A DNA stretch of 64,000 bases, taken from NCBI RefSeq assembly GCF_029227915.1, contig NC_079881.1, forward strand, positions 27,319,501 to 27,383,500, given 5' to 3'. The translations under genes were made by a program, and so were the position numbers. The stretch's first letter is position 1. Each line of letters starts with the position of its first letter. This stretch comes from Hydractinia symbiolongicarpus. Taxonomy: Eukaryota > Cnidaria > Hydrozoa > Anthoathecata > Hydractiniidae. The notes below the pieces were generated by a model. The model had not been told where the DNA came from, searched no databases, and saw nothing but the letters and a program-made list of their open reading frames with translations. Below, piece by piece: positions 21,940-34,800 of this stretch.

Positions 21940-23563
21940 GAAAAACAGTTCGGGAAATCAGTTTACTTCTTGGGTACTTTCTTTATATACATTCAACTAT
22001 ACGGGCCAAGCCCGGGATTTACGGGAAATCGCGGGTTTTCGTTTGCCGGCGATTAAACTTCATTTATTCAGCGTCTCATCAAAAATGAAAACAAGTTTAA
22101 AAACTACAAGTCTCATGCGTTTTAGTGGTGAAAAAATAATTTAAAAAATCGTTCGGGAAATGAGTTTACTCCCTGGGTACTTTCTTTTTATACTTTTGAC
22201 TATACGGGCCAAGCCCGGGATTTACGGGAAATCGCGGGTTTTCGTTTGCCGCCGATTAAACTTCTTTTATTCCGCGTCTCATCAAAAATGAAAACAATTT
22301 TGAAAACTACAAGTCTTATGCGTTTTAGTGGTGAAAAAATAATTTAAAAAATCGTTCTTGAAATGAGTTTACTCACAGGGTACTTTCTTTGTATACATTC
22401 GACTATGCGGGCCAAGCCCGGGATTTGCGGGAAATCGCGGGTTTTCGTTTGCCGGCGATTAAACCTCTTTCATTAAGGGTCTCATCAAAAATGAAAACAT
22501 TTTTAAAAACTACAAGTCTCATGGGCTTTAGTGGTGAAATAATAATTTAAAAAATCGTTCGGGAAATGAGTTTACTCCCTGGGTACTTTCTTTGTATACT
22601 TTTGACTATACGGGCCGAGTCTGGGATTTACGGGAAATCGCAGGTTTTCGTTTGCCGGCGATTAAACCTCTTTTATTCAGCGTCTCATCAAAAATGAAAA
22701 TATTTTTGAAAACTACAAGTCTCATGCGATTTAGTGGTGAAAAGATAATTTAAAAAATCGTTCTGGAAATGAGTTTACTCACAGGGTACTTTCTTTGTAT
22801 ACATTCCACTATACGGGACAAGCCCGGGATTTACGGGAAATCGCGGGTTTTCGTTTGCCGGCGATTAAACCTCTTTCATTAAACGTCTCATTAAAAATGA
22901 AAACATTTTTGAAAACTACGAGTCTCATACGTTCTAGTGGTGCAGAAATAATTGGAAAAATCGTTCGGGAAATCAGTTTACTCATTGGGTACTTTCTTTA
23001 TATACATTCAACTATACGTGCCAAGCCCGGGATTTACGGGAAATCGCGGGTTTTCGTTTGCCGGCGATTAAACTTCTTTTACTGAGCGTCTCATCAAAAA
23101 TGAAAACCTTTTTGAAAACTACAAGTCTCATGCGTTTTAGTGGTGAAAAAATAATTTAAAAAATCGTTCGGGAAATGAGTTTAATCCCTGTGTACTTTCT
23201 TTGTATACATTTTACTATACGGGCCAAGCCCGGGATTTACAAGAAATCGCGGGTTTTCGTTTGCCGGCGATTAAACTTCTTTTATTCAGCGTCTCATCAA
23301 AAATGAAATCGTTTTTGAAAACTACAAGTCTTATGCGTTTTAGTGGTGAAAAAATAATTTAAAAAATCGTTCAAAAAATGAGTTTACTCAAAGGGTACTT
23401 TCTTTGTGTACATTCGACTATACGGGACAAGCCCGGGATTTACGGGAAATCGCAGGTTTTCGTTTGCCGGCGATTAAACCTCTTTCATTAAGCGTCTCAT
23501 TAAAAATGAAAACATTTTTGAGAACTACAAGTCTCATTCGTTCTAGTGGTGCAGAAATAATTT
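21940..23563. repeat. 8-monomer unit D-E-A-B-C'-D'-E'-C, copy 1 (1,624 bp)
   Basis: Repeats at 23564-25187 with offset 1,624 bp and no difference noticed by eye over most of its length. Private markers are AAAAACAGTTCGGG, AACTTCATTTATTC, GCCGCCGATT, TTATTCCGCG, TTAATCCCTGTGTAC, TTTACAAGAAATCGC and TTTGTGTACATTCG. The same order occurs at 9337-12178. Confidence 0.9.
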
Positions 23564-25187
23564 GAAAAACAGTTCGGGAAATCAGTTTACTTCTTGGGTA
23601 CTTTCTTTATATACATTCAACTATACGGGCCAAGCCCGGGATTTACGGGAAATCGCGGGTTTTCGTTTGCCGGCGATTAAACTTCATTTATTCAGCGTCT
23701 CATCAAAAATGAAAACAAGTTTAAAAACTACAAGTCTCATGCGTTTTAGTGGTGAAAAAATAATTTAAAAAATCGTTCGGGAAATGAGTTTACTCCCTGG
23801 GTACTTTCTTTTTATACTTTTGACTATACGGGCCAAGCCCGGGATTTACGGGAAATCGCGGGTTTTCGTTTGCCGCCGATTAAACTTCTTTTATTCCGCG
23901 TCTCATCAAAAATGAAAACAATTTTGAAAACTACAAGTCTTATGCGTTTTAGTGGTGAAAAAATAATTTAAAAAATCGTTCTTGAAATGAGTTTACTCAC
24001 AGGGTACTTTCTTTGTATACATTCGACTATGCGGGCCAAGCCCGGGATTTGCGGGAAATCGCGGGTTTTCGTTTGCCGGCGATTAAACCTCTTTCATTAA
24101 GGGTCTCATCAAAAATGAAAACATTTTTAAAAACTACAAGTCTCATGGGCTTTAGTGGTGAAATAATAATTTAAAAAATCGTTCGGGAAATGAGTTTACT
24201 CCCTGGGTACTTTCTTTGTATACTTTTGACTATACGGGCCGAGTCTGGGATTTACGGGAAATCGCAGGTTTTCGTTTGCCGGCGATTAAACCTCTTTTAT
24301 TCAGCGTCTCATCAAAAATGAAAATATTTTTGAAAACTACAAGTCTCATGCGATTTAGTGGTGAAAAGATAATTTAAAAAATCGTTCTGGAAATGAGTTT
24401 ACTCACAGGGTACTTTCTTTGTATACATTCCACTATACGGGACAAGCCCGGGATTTACGGGAAATCGCGGGTTTTCGTTTGCCGGCGATTAAACCTCTTT
24501 CATTAAACGTCTCATTAAAAATGAAAACATTTTTGAAAACTACGAGTCTCATACGTTCTAGTGGTGCAGAAATAATTGGAAAAATCGTTCGGGAAATCAG
24601 TTTACTCATTGGGTACTTTCTTTATATACATTCAACTATACGTGCCAAGCCCGGGATTTACGGGAAATCGCGGGTTTTCGTTTGCCGGCGATTAAACTTC
24701 TTTTACTGAGCGTCTCATCAAAAATGAAAACCTTTTTGAAAACTACAAGTCTCATGCGTTTTAGTGGTGAAAAAATAATTTAAAAAATCGTTCGGGAAAT
24801 GAGTTTAATCCCTGTGTACTTTCTTTGTATACATTTTACTATACGGGCCAAGCCCGGGATTTACAAGAAATCGCGGGTTTTCGTTTGCCGGCGATTAAAC
24901 TTCTTTTATTCAGCGTCTCATCAAAAATGAAATCGTTTTTGAAAACTACAAGTCTTATGCGTTTTAGTGGTGAAAAAATAATTTAAAAAATCGTTCAAAA
25001 AATGAGTTTACTCAAAGGGTACTTTCTTTGTGTACATTCGACTATACGGGACAAGCCCGGGATTTACGGGAAATCGCAGGTTTTCGTTTGCCGGCGATTA
25101 AACCTCTTTCATTAAGCGTCTCATTAAAAATGAAAACATTTTTGAGAACTACAAGTCTCATTCGTTCTACTGGTGCAGAAATAATTT
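23564..25187. repeat. 8-monomer unit D-E-A-B-C'-D'-E'-C, copy 2 (1,624 bp)
   Basis: Second tandem copy of 21940-23563 carrying all its private markers. Near the end, GTTCTACTGGTGC (about 25166) differs from GTTCTAGTGGTGC in copy 1. The following D monomer at 25188 has the ordinary AAAAATCGTTCGGG start, so the duplication ends there. Confidence 0.9.
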
Positions 25188-26405
25188 GAAAAATCGTTCG
25201 GGAAATCAGTTTACTCCTTGGGTACTTTCTTTATATACATTCAACTATACGGGCCAAGCCCGGGATTTACGGGAAATCGCGGGTTTTCGTTTGCCGGAGA
25301 TTAAACTTCTTTTATTCAGCGTCTCATCAAAAATGAAAACAAGTTTAAAAACTATAAGTCTCATGCGTTTTAGTGGTGAAAAAATAATTTAAAAAATCGT
25401 TCGGGAAATGAGTTTACTCCCTGGGTACTTTCTTTTTATACTTTTGACTATACGGGCCAAGCCCGGGATTTACGGGAAATCGCGGGTTTTCGTTTGCCGG
25501 CGATTATACTTCTTTTATTCAGCGTCTCATCAAAAATGAAAACATTTTTGAAAACTACAAGTCTTATGCGTTTTAGTGGTGAAAAAATAATTTAAAAAAT
25601 CGTTCTTGAAATGAGTTTACTCACAGGGTACTTTCTTTGTATACATTCGACTATGCGGGCCAAGCCCGGGATTTGCGGGAAATCGCGGGTTTTCGTTTGC
25701 CGGCGATTAAACCTCTTTCATAAAGGGTCTCATCAAAAATGAAAACATTTTTAAAAACTACAAGTCTCATGGGCTTTAGTGGTGAAATAATAATTTAAAA
25801 AATCGTTCGGGAAATGAGTTTACTCCCTGGGTACTTTCTTTGTATACTTTTGACTATACGGGCCGAGTCTGGGATTTACGGGAAATCGCAGGTTTTCGTT
25901 TGCCGGCGATTAAACCTCTTTTTTTCAGCGTCTCATCAAAAATGAAAACATTTTTGAAAACTACAAGTCTTATGCCTTTTAGTGGTGAAAAAATAATTTA
26001 AAAAATCGATCTGGAAATGAGTTTACTCACAGGGTACTTTCTTTGTATACATTCGACTATGCGGGCCAAGCCCGGGATTTGCGGGAAATCGCGGGTTTTC
26101 GTTTGCCGGCGATTAAACCTCTTTCATTAAGGGTCTCATCAAAAATGAAAACATTTTTAAAAACTACAAGTCTCATGGGCTTTAGTGGTGAAATAATAAT
26201 TTAAAAAATCGTTCGGGAAATGAGTTTACTCCCTGGGTACTTTCTTTGTATACTTTTGACTATACGGGCCGAGTCTGGGATTTATGGGAATTCGCAGGTT
26301 TTCTTTTGCCGGCGATTAAACTTCTTTTATTCAGCGTCTCATCAAAAATGAAAACATTTTTGAAAACTACAAGTCTAATGCGATTTAGTGGTGAAAAGAT
26401 AATTT

Positions 26406-27623
26406 AAAAAATCGTTCTGGAAATGAGTTTACTCACAGGGTACTTTCTTTGTATACATTCGACTGTACGGGACAAGCCCGGGATTTACGGGAAATCGCAG
26501 GTTTTCGTTTGCCGGCGATTAAACCTCTTTCATTAGGCGTCTCATTAAAAATGAAAACATTTTTGAGAACTACAAGTCTCATTCGTTCTAGTGGTGCAGA
26601 AATAATTTGAAAAATCGTTCGGGAAATCAGTTTACTCCTTGGGTACTTTCTTTATATACATTCAACTATACGGGCCAAGCCCGGGATTTACGGGAAATGG
26701 CGGGTTTTCGTTTGCCGGCGATTAAACTTCTTTTAATCAGCGTCTCATCAAAAATGAAAACATTTTTGAAAACTACAAGTCTCATGGGCTTTAGTGGTTA
26801 AATAATAATTTAAAAAATCGTTCGGGAAATGAGTTTACTCCCTGGGTACTTTCTTTGTATACTTTTGACTATACGGGCCGAGTCTGGGATTTACGGGAAA
26901 TCGCAGGTTTTCGTTTGCCGGCGATTAAACTTCTTTTATTCAGCGTTTCATCAAAAATGAAAACATTTTTGAAAACAACAAGTCTCATGCGATTTAGTGG
27001 TGAAAAGATAATTTAAAAAATCGTTCTGGAAATGAGTTTACTCACAGGGTACTTTCTTTGTATACATTCGACTATACGGGACAAGCCCGGGATTTACGGG
27101 AAATCGCAGGTTTTCGTTTGCCGGCGATTAAACCTCTTTCATTAGGCGTCTCATTAAAAATGAAAACATTTTTGAGAACTACAAGTCTCATTCGTTCTAG
27201 TGGTGCAGAAATAATTTAAAAAATCGTTCTGGAAATGAGTTTACTCCCTGGGTACTTTCTTTATATACATTCAACTATACGGGCCAAGCCCGGGATTTAC
27301 GGGAAATGGCGGGTTTTCGTTTGCCGGCGATTAAACTTCTTTTAATCAGCGTCTCATCAAAAATGAAAACATTTTTGAAAACTACAAGTCTCATGGGCTT
27401 TAGTGGTTAAATAATAATTTAAAAAATCGTTCGGGAAATGAGTTTACTCCCTGGGTACTTTCTTTGTATACTTTTGACTATACGGGCCGAGTCTGGGATT
27501 TACGGGAAATCGCAGGTTTTCGTTTGCCGGCGATTAAACTTCTTTTATTCAGCGTTTCATCAAAAATGAAAACATTTTTGAAAACAACAAGTCTCATGCG
27601 ATTTAGTGGTGAAAAGATAATTT
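26406..27623. repeat. Two C-D-B three-monomer units (609 bp each)
   Basis: C monomers start at 26406, 27015 and 27624. The composition matches 14410-15627, including GAAATGGCGGG, CATTAGGCGTC and AACAACAAGTC. The second C monomer ends AATTTAAAAAATCGTTCTGG instead of the usual TTTGAAAAATCGTTCGGG, so its junction with D is chimeric. Confidence 0.85.
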
Positions 27624-30600
27624 AAAAAATCGTTCTGGAAATGAGTTTACTCACAGGGTACTTTCTTTGTATACATTCGACTATACGGGACAAGCCCGGG
27701 ATTTACGGGAAATCGCAGGTTTTCGTTTGCCGGCGATTAAACCTCTTTCATTAGGCGTCTCATTAAAAATGAAAACATTTTTGAGAACTACAAGTCTCAT
27801 TCGTTCTAGTGGTGCAGAAATAATTTAAAAAATCGTTCTGGAAATGAGTTTACTCCCTGGGTACTTTCTTTTTATACTTTTGACTATACGGGCCAAGCCC
27901 GGGATTTACGGGAAATCGCTGGTTTTCGATTGCCGACGATTAAACCTCTTTCATTAAGCGTTTCATCAAAAATGAAAACACTTTTGAAAACTACAAGTCT
28001 CATGCGTTTTAGTGGTGAAAAAATAATTTAAAAAATCGTTCGGAAAATGAGTTTACTCCCTGGGTACTTTCTTTGTATACTTTTGACTATACGGGCCAAG
28101 CCCGGGATTTACGGGAAATGGCGGGTTTTCGTTTGCCGGCGATTAAACTTCTTTTAATCAGCGTCTCATCAAAAATGAAAACATTTTTGAAAACTACAAG
28201 TCTCATGGGCTTTCGTGGTTAAATAATAATTTAAAAAATCGTTCGGGAAATGAGTTTACTCCCTGGGTACTTTCTTTGTATACTTTTGACTATACGGGCC
28301 GAGTCTGGGATTTACGGGAAATCGCAGGTTTTCGTTTGCCGGCGATTAAACTTCTTTTATTCAGCGTCTCATCAAAAATGAAAACATTTTTGAAAACAAC
28401 AAGTCTCATGCGATTTAGTGGTGAAAAGATAATTTAAAAAATCGTTCTGGAAATGAGTTTACTCACAGGGTACTTTCTTTGTATACATTCGACTATACGG
28501 GACAAGCCCGGGATTTACGGGAAATCGCAGATTTTCGTTTGCCGGCGATTAAACCTCTTTCATTAAGCGTCTCATTAAAAATGAAAACATTTTTGAGAAC
28601 TACAAGTCTCATTCGTTCTAGTTGTGCAGAAATAATTTGAAAAATCGTTCGGGAAATCAGTTTACTCCTTGGGTACTTTCTTTATATACATTCAACTATA
28701 CGGGCCAAACCCGGGATTTACGGGAAATCGCGGGTTTTCGTTTGCCGGCGAATAAACTTCTTTTATTCAGCGTCTCATCAAAAATGAAAACAAGTTTAAA
28801 AACTACAAGTCTCATGCGTTTTAGTGGTGAAAAAATAATTTAAAAAATCGTTCGGAAAATGGGTTTACTCCCTGGGTACTTTTTTTATACTTTTGACTAT
28901 ACGGGCCAAGCCCGGGATTTACGGGAAATCGCGGGTTTTCGTTTGCCGGCGATTAAACTTCTTTTATTCAGCGTCTCATCAAAAATGAAAACATTTTTGA
29001 AAACTACAAGTCTTATGCGTTTTAGTGGTGAAAAAATAATTTAAAAAATCGTTCTGGAAATGAGTTTACTCACGGGGTACTTTCTTTGTATACATTCGAC
29101 TATGCGGGCCAAGCCCGGTATTTGCGGGAAATTGCGGGTTTTCTTTTGCCGGCGATTAAACCTCTTTCCTTAAGGGTCTCATCAAAAATGAAAACATTTT
29201 TAAAAACTACAAGTCTCATGGGCTTTAGTGGTGAAATAATAATTTAAAAAATCGTTCGGGAAATGAGTTTACTTCCTGGGTACTTTCTTTGTATACTTTT
29301 GACTATACGGGCCGAGTCTGGGATTTACGGGAAATCGCAGGTTTTCGTTTGCCGGCGATTAAACTTCTTTTATTCAGCGTCTCATCAAAAATGAAAACAT
29401 TTTTGAAAACTACAAGTCTTATGCGTTTTAGTGGTGAAAAAATAATTTAAAAAATCGTTCTGGAAATGAGTTTACTCACAGGGTACTTTCTTTGTATACA
29501 TTCGACTATACGGGCCGAGTCTGTGATTTACGGGAAATCGCGGGTTTTCGTTTGCCGGCGATTAAACCTCTTTCATTAAGGGTCTCATCAAAAATGAAAA
29601 CATTTTTGAAAACTACAAGTCTCATGCGATTTAGTGGTGAAAAGATAATTTAAAAAATCGTTCTGGAAATGAGTTTACTCACAGGGTACTTTCTTTGTAT
29701 ACTTTTGACTATACGGGCCAAGCCCGGGATTTACGGGAAATCGCTGGTTTTCGTTTGCCGACGATTAAACCTCTTTCATTAAGCGTTTCATCAAAAATGA
29801 AAACACTTTTGAAAACTACAAGTCTCATGCTTTTTAGTGGTGAAAAAATAATTTAAAAAATCGTTGGGAAAATGAGTTTACTCCCTGGGTACTTTCTTTG
29901 TATACTTTTGACTATACGGGCCAAGCCCGGGATTTACGGGAAATGGCGGGTTTTCGTTTGCCGGCGATTAAACATCTTTTAATCAGCGTCTCATCAAAAA
30001 TGAAAACATTTTTGAAAACTACAAGTCTCATGGGCTTTAGTGGTTAAATAATAATTTAAAAAATCGTTCGGGAAATGAGTTTACTCCCTGGGTACTTTCT
30101 TTGTATACTTTTGACTATACGGGCCGAGTCTGGGATTTACGGGAAATCGCAGGTTTTCGTTTGCCGGCGATTAAACTTCTTTTATTCAGCGTTTCATCAA
30201 AAATGAAAACATTTTTGAAAACAACAAGTCTCATGCGATTTAGTGGTGAAAAGATAATTTAAAAAATCGTTCTGGAAATGAGTTTACTCACAGGGTACTT
30301 TCTTTGTATACATTCGACTATACGGGACAAGCCCGGGATTTACGGGAAATCGCGGGTTTTCGTTTGCCGGCGATTAAACTTCTTTTATTCAGCGTCTCAT
30401 CAAAAATGAAAACAAGTTTAAAAACTACAAGTCTCATGCGTTTTAGTGGTGAAAAAATAATTTAAAAAATCGTTCGGAAAATGGGTTTACTCCCTGGGTA
30501 CTTTTTTTTATACTTTTGACTATACGGGCCAAGCCCGGGATTTACGGGAAATCGCGGGTTTTCGTTTGCCGGCGATTAAACTTTTTTTATTCAGCGTCTC

Positions 30601-30665
30601 ATCAAAAATGAAAACATTTTTGAAAACTACAAGTCTTATGCGTTTTAGTGGTGAAAAAATAATTT

Positions 30666-31883
30666 AAAAAATCGTTCTGGAAATGAGTTTACTCACAGGG
30701 TACTTTCTTTGTATACATTCGACTATGCGGGCCAAGCCCGGGATTTGCGGGAAATTGCGGGTTTTCTTTTGCCGGCGATTAAACCTCTTTCCTTAAGGGT
30801 CTCATCAAAAATGAAAACATTTTTAAAAACTACAAGTCTCATGGGCTTTAGTGGTGAAATAATAATTTAAAAAATCGTTCGGGAAATGAGTTTACTTCCT
30901 GGGTACTTTCTTTGTATACTTTTGACTATACGGGCCGAGTCTGGGATTTACGGGAAATCGCAGGTTTTCGTTTGCCGGCGATTAAACTTCTTTTATTCAG
31001 CGTCTCATCAAAAATGAAAACATTTTTGAAAACTACAAGTCTTATGCGTTTTAGTGGTGAAAAAATAATTTAAAAAATCGTTCTGGAAATGAGTTTACTC
31101 ACAGGGTACTTTCTTTGTATACATTCGACTATACGGGCCGAGTCTGGGATTTACGGGAAATCGCGGGTTTTCGTTTGCCGGCGATTAAACTTCTTTTATT
31201 CAGCGTCTCATCAAAAATGAAAACATTTTTGAAAACTACAAGTCTTATGCGTTTTAGTGGTGAAAAAATAATTTAAAAAATCGTTCTGGAAATGAGTTTA
31301 CTCACAGGGTACTTTCTTTGTATACATTCGACTATGCGGGCCAAGCCCGGGATTTGCGGGAAATTGCGGGTTTTCTTTTGCCGGCGATTAAACCTCTTTC
31401 CTTAAGGGTCTCATCAAAAATGAAAACATTTTTAAAAACTACAAGTCTCATGGGCTTTAGTGGTGAAATAATAATTTAAAAAATCGTTCGGGAAATGAGT
31501 TTACTTCCTGGGTACTTTCTTTGTATACTTTTGACTATACGGGCCGAGTCTGGGATTTACGGGAAATCGCAGGTTTTCGTTTGCCGGCGATTAAACTTCT
31601 TTTATTCAGCGTCTCATCAAAAATGAAAACATTTTTGAAAACTACAAGTCTTATGCGTTTTAGTGGTGAAAAAATAATTTAAAAAATCGTTCTGGAAATG
31701 AGTTTACTCACAGGGTACTTTCTTTGTATACATTCGACTATACGGGCCGAGTCTGGGATTTACGGGAAATCGCGGGTTTTCGTTTGCCGGCGATTAAACC
31801 TCTTTCATTAAGGGTCTCATCAAAAATGAAAACATTTTTGAAAACTACAAGTCTCATGCGATTTAGTGGTGAAAAGATAATTT
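30666..31883. repeat. Two three-monomer units with GAAATTGCGGGTTTTCTTTTG variant
   Basis: A-type monomers with the private changes AAATTGCGGG, TTTTCTTTTGCC and TTTCCTTAAGGG begin at 30666 and 31275, 609 bp apart. A third related copy begins at 29043, 1,623 bp upstream of 30666. The last monomer of the first trimer changes type at GATTAAAC (CTTCTTTTATTC where the second trimer has CCTCTTTCATTAAGG), marking the duplication breakpoint. Confidence 0.85.
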
Positions 31884-34800
31884 AAAAAATCGTTCTGGAA
31901 ATGAGTTTACTCACAGGGTACTTTCTTTGTATACTTTTGACTATACGGGCCAAGCCCGGGATTTACGGGAAATCGCTGGTTTTCGTTTGCCGACGATTAA
32001 ACCTCTTTCATTAAGCGTTTCATCAAAAATGAAAACACTTTTGAAAACTACAAGTCTCATGCTTTTTAGTGGTGAAAAAAAATTTAAAAAATCGTTGGGA
32101 AAATGAGTTTACTCCCTGGGTACTTTCTTTGTATACTTTTGACTATGCGGGCCAAGCCTGGGATTTACGGGAAATGGCGGGTTTTCGTTTGCCGGCGATT
32201 AAACATCTTTTAATCAGCGTCTCATCAAAAATGAAAACATTTTTGAAAACTACAAGTCTCATGGGCTTTAGTGGTTAAATAATAATTTAAAAAATCGTTC
32301 GGGAAATGAGTTTACTCCCTGGGTACTTTCTTTGTATACTTTTGACTATACGGGCCGAGTCTGGGATTTACGGGAAATCGCAGGTTTTCGTTTGCCGGCG
32401 ATTAAACTTCTTTTATTCAGCGTTTCATCAAAAATGAAAACATTTTTGAAAACAACAAGTCTCATGCGATTTTGTGGTGAAAAGATAATTTAAAAAATCG
32501 TTCTGGAAATGAGTTTACTCACAGGGTACTTTCTTTGTATACATTCGACTATACGGGACAAGCCCGGGATTTACGGGAAATCGCAGGTTTTCGTTTGCCG
32601 GCGATTAAACCTCTTTCATTAGGCGTCTCATTAAAAATGAAAACATTTTTGAGAACTACAAGTCTCATTCGTTCTAGTGGTGCAGAAATAATTTGAAAAA
32701 TCGTTCGGGAAATCAGTTTACTTCTTGGGTACTTTCTTTATATACATTCAACTATACGGGCCAAGCCCGGGATTTACGGGAAATCGCGGGTTTTCGTTTG
32801 CCGGCGATTAAACTTCTTTTATTCAGCGTCTCATCAAAAATGAAAACAAGTTTAAAAACTACAAGTCTCATGCGTTTTAGTGGTGAAAAAATAATTTAAA
32901 AAATCGTTCGGAAAATGAGTTTACTCCCTGGGTACTTTCTTTGTATACTTTTGACTATACGGGCCAAGCCCGGGATTTACGGGAAATGGCGGGTTTTCGT
33001 TTGCCGGCGATTAAACTTCTTTTAATCAGCGTCTCATCAAAAATGAAAACATTTTTGAAAACTACAAGTCTCATGGGCTTTAGTGGTTAAATAATAATTT
33101 AAAAAATCGTTCGGGAAATGAGTTTACTCCCTGGGTACTTTCTTTGTATACATTCGACTATACGGGACAAGCCCGGAATTTACGGGAAATCGCAGGTTTT
33201 CGTTTGCCGGCGATTAAACCTGTTTCATTAAGCGTCTCATTAAAAATGAAAACATTTTTGAGAACTACAAGTCTCATTCGTTCTAGTGGTGCAGAAATAA
33301 TTTGAAAAATCGTTTGGGAAATCAGTTTACTCCTTGGGTACTTTCTTTATATACATTCAACTATGCGGGCCAAGCCCGGGATTTACGGGAAATCGCGGGT
33401 TTTCGTTTGCCGGCGATTAAACTTCTTTTATTCAGCGTCTCATCAAAAATGAAAACATTTTTGAAAACTACAAGTCTTATGCGTTTTAGTGGTGAAAAAA
33501 TAATTTAAAAAATCGTTCTGGAAATGAGTTTACTCACAGGGTACTTTCTTTGTATACATTCGACTATGCGGGCCAAGCCCGGGATTTGCGAGAAATCGCG
33601 GGTTTTCGTTTGCCGGCGATTAAACCTCTTTCATTAAGGGTCTCATCAAAAATGAAAACATTTTTAAAAACTACAAGTCTCATGGGCTTTAGTGGTGAAA
33701 TAATAATTTAAAAAATCGTTCGGGAAATGAGTTTACTCCCTGGGTACTTTCTTTGTATACTTTTGACTATACGGACCGAGTCTGGGATTTACGGGAAATC
33801 GCAGGTTTTCGTTTGCCGGCGATTAAACTTCTTTTATTCAGCGTCTCATCAAAAATGAAAACATTTTTGAAAACTACAAGTCTTATGCGTTTTAGTGGTG
33901 CAAAAATAATTTAAAAAATCGTTCTGGAAATGAGTTTACTCACAGGGTACTTTCTTTGTATACATTCGACTATACGGGCCGAGTCTGGGATTTACGGGAA
34001 ATCGCGGGTTTTCGTTTGCCGGCGATTAAACCTCTTTCATTAAGGGTCTCATCAAAAATGAAAACATTTTTGAAAACTACAAGTCTCATGCGATTTAGTG
34101 GTGAAAAGATAATTTAAAAAATCGTTCTGGAAATGAGTTTACTCACAGGGTACTTTCTTCTTATACTTTTGACTATACGGGCCAAGCCCGGGATTTACGG
34201 GAAATCGCTGGTTTTCGTTTGCCGACGATTAAACCTCTTTCATTAAGCGTTTCATCAAAAATGAAAACACTTTTGAAAACTACAAGTCTCATGCTTTTTA
34301 GTGGTGAAAAAATAATTTAAAAAATCGTTGGGAAAATGAGTTTACTCCCTGGGTACTTTCTTTGTATACTTTTGACTATACGGGCCAAGCCCAGGATTTA
34401 CGGGAAATGGCGCGTTTTCGTTTGCCGGCGATTAAACATCTTTTAATCAGCGTCTCATCAAAAATGAAAACATTTTTGAAAACTACAAGTCTCATGGGCT
34501 TTAGTGGTTAAATAATAATTTAAAAAATCGTTCGGGAAATGCGTTTACTCCCTGGGTACTTTCTTTGTATACTTTTGCCTATACGGGCCGAGTCTGGGAT
34601 TTACGGGAAATCGCAGGTTTTCGTTTGCCCGCGATTAAACTTCTTTTATTCAGCGTCTCATCAAAAATGAAAACATTTTTGAAAACTACAAGTCTCATGC
34701 GATTTAGTGGTGAAAAGATAATTTAAAAAATCGTTCTGGAAATGAGTTTACTCACAGGGTACTTTCTTTGTATACATTCGACTATACGGGCCGAGTCTGG

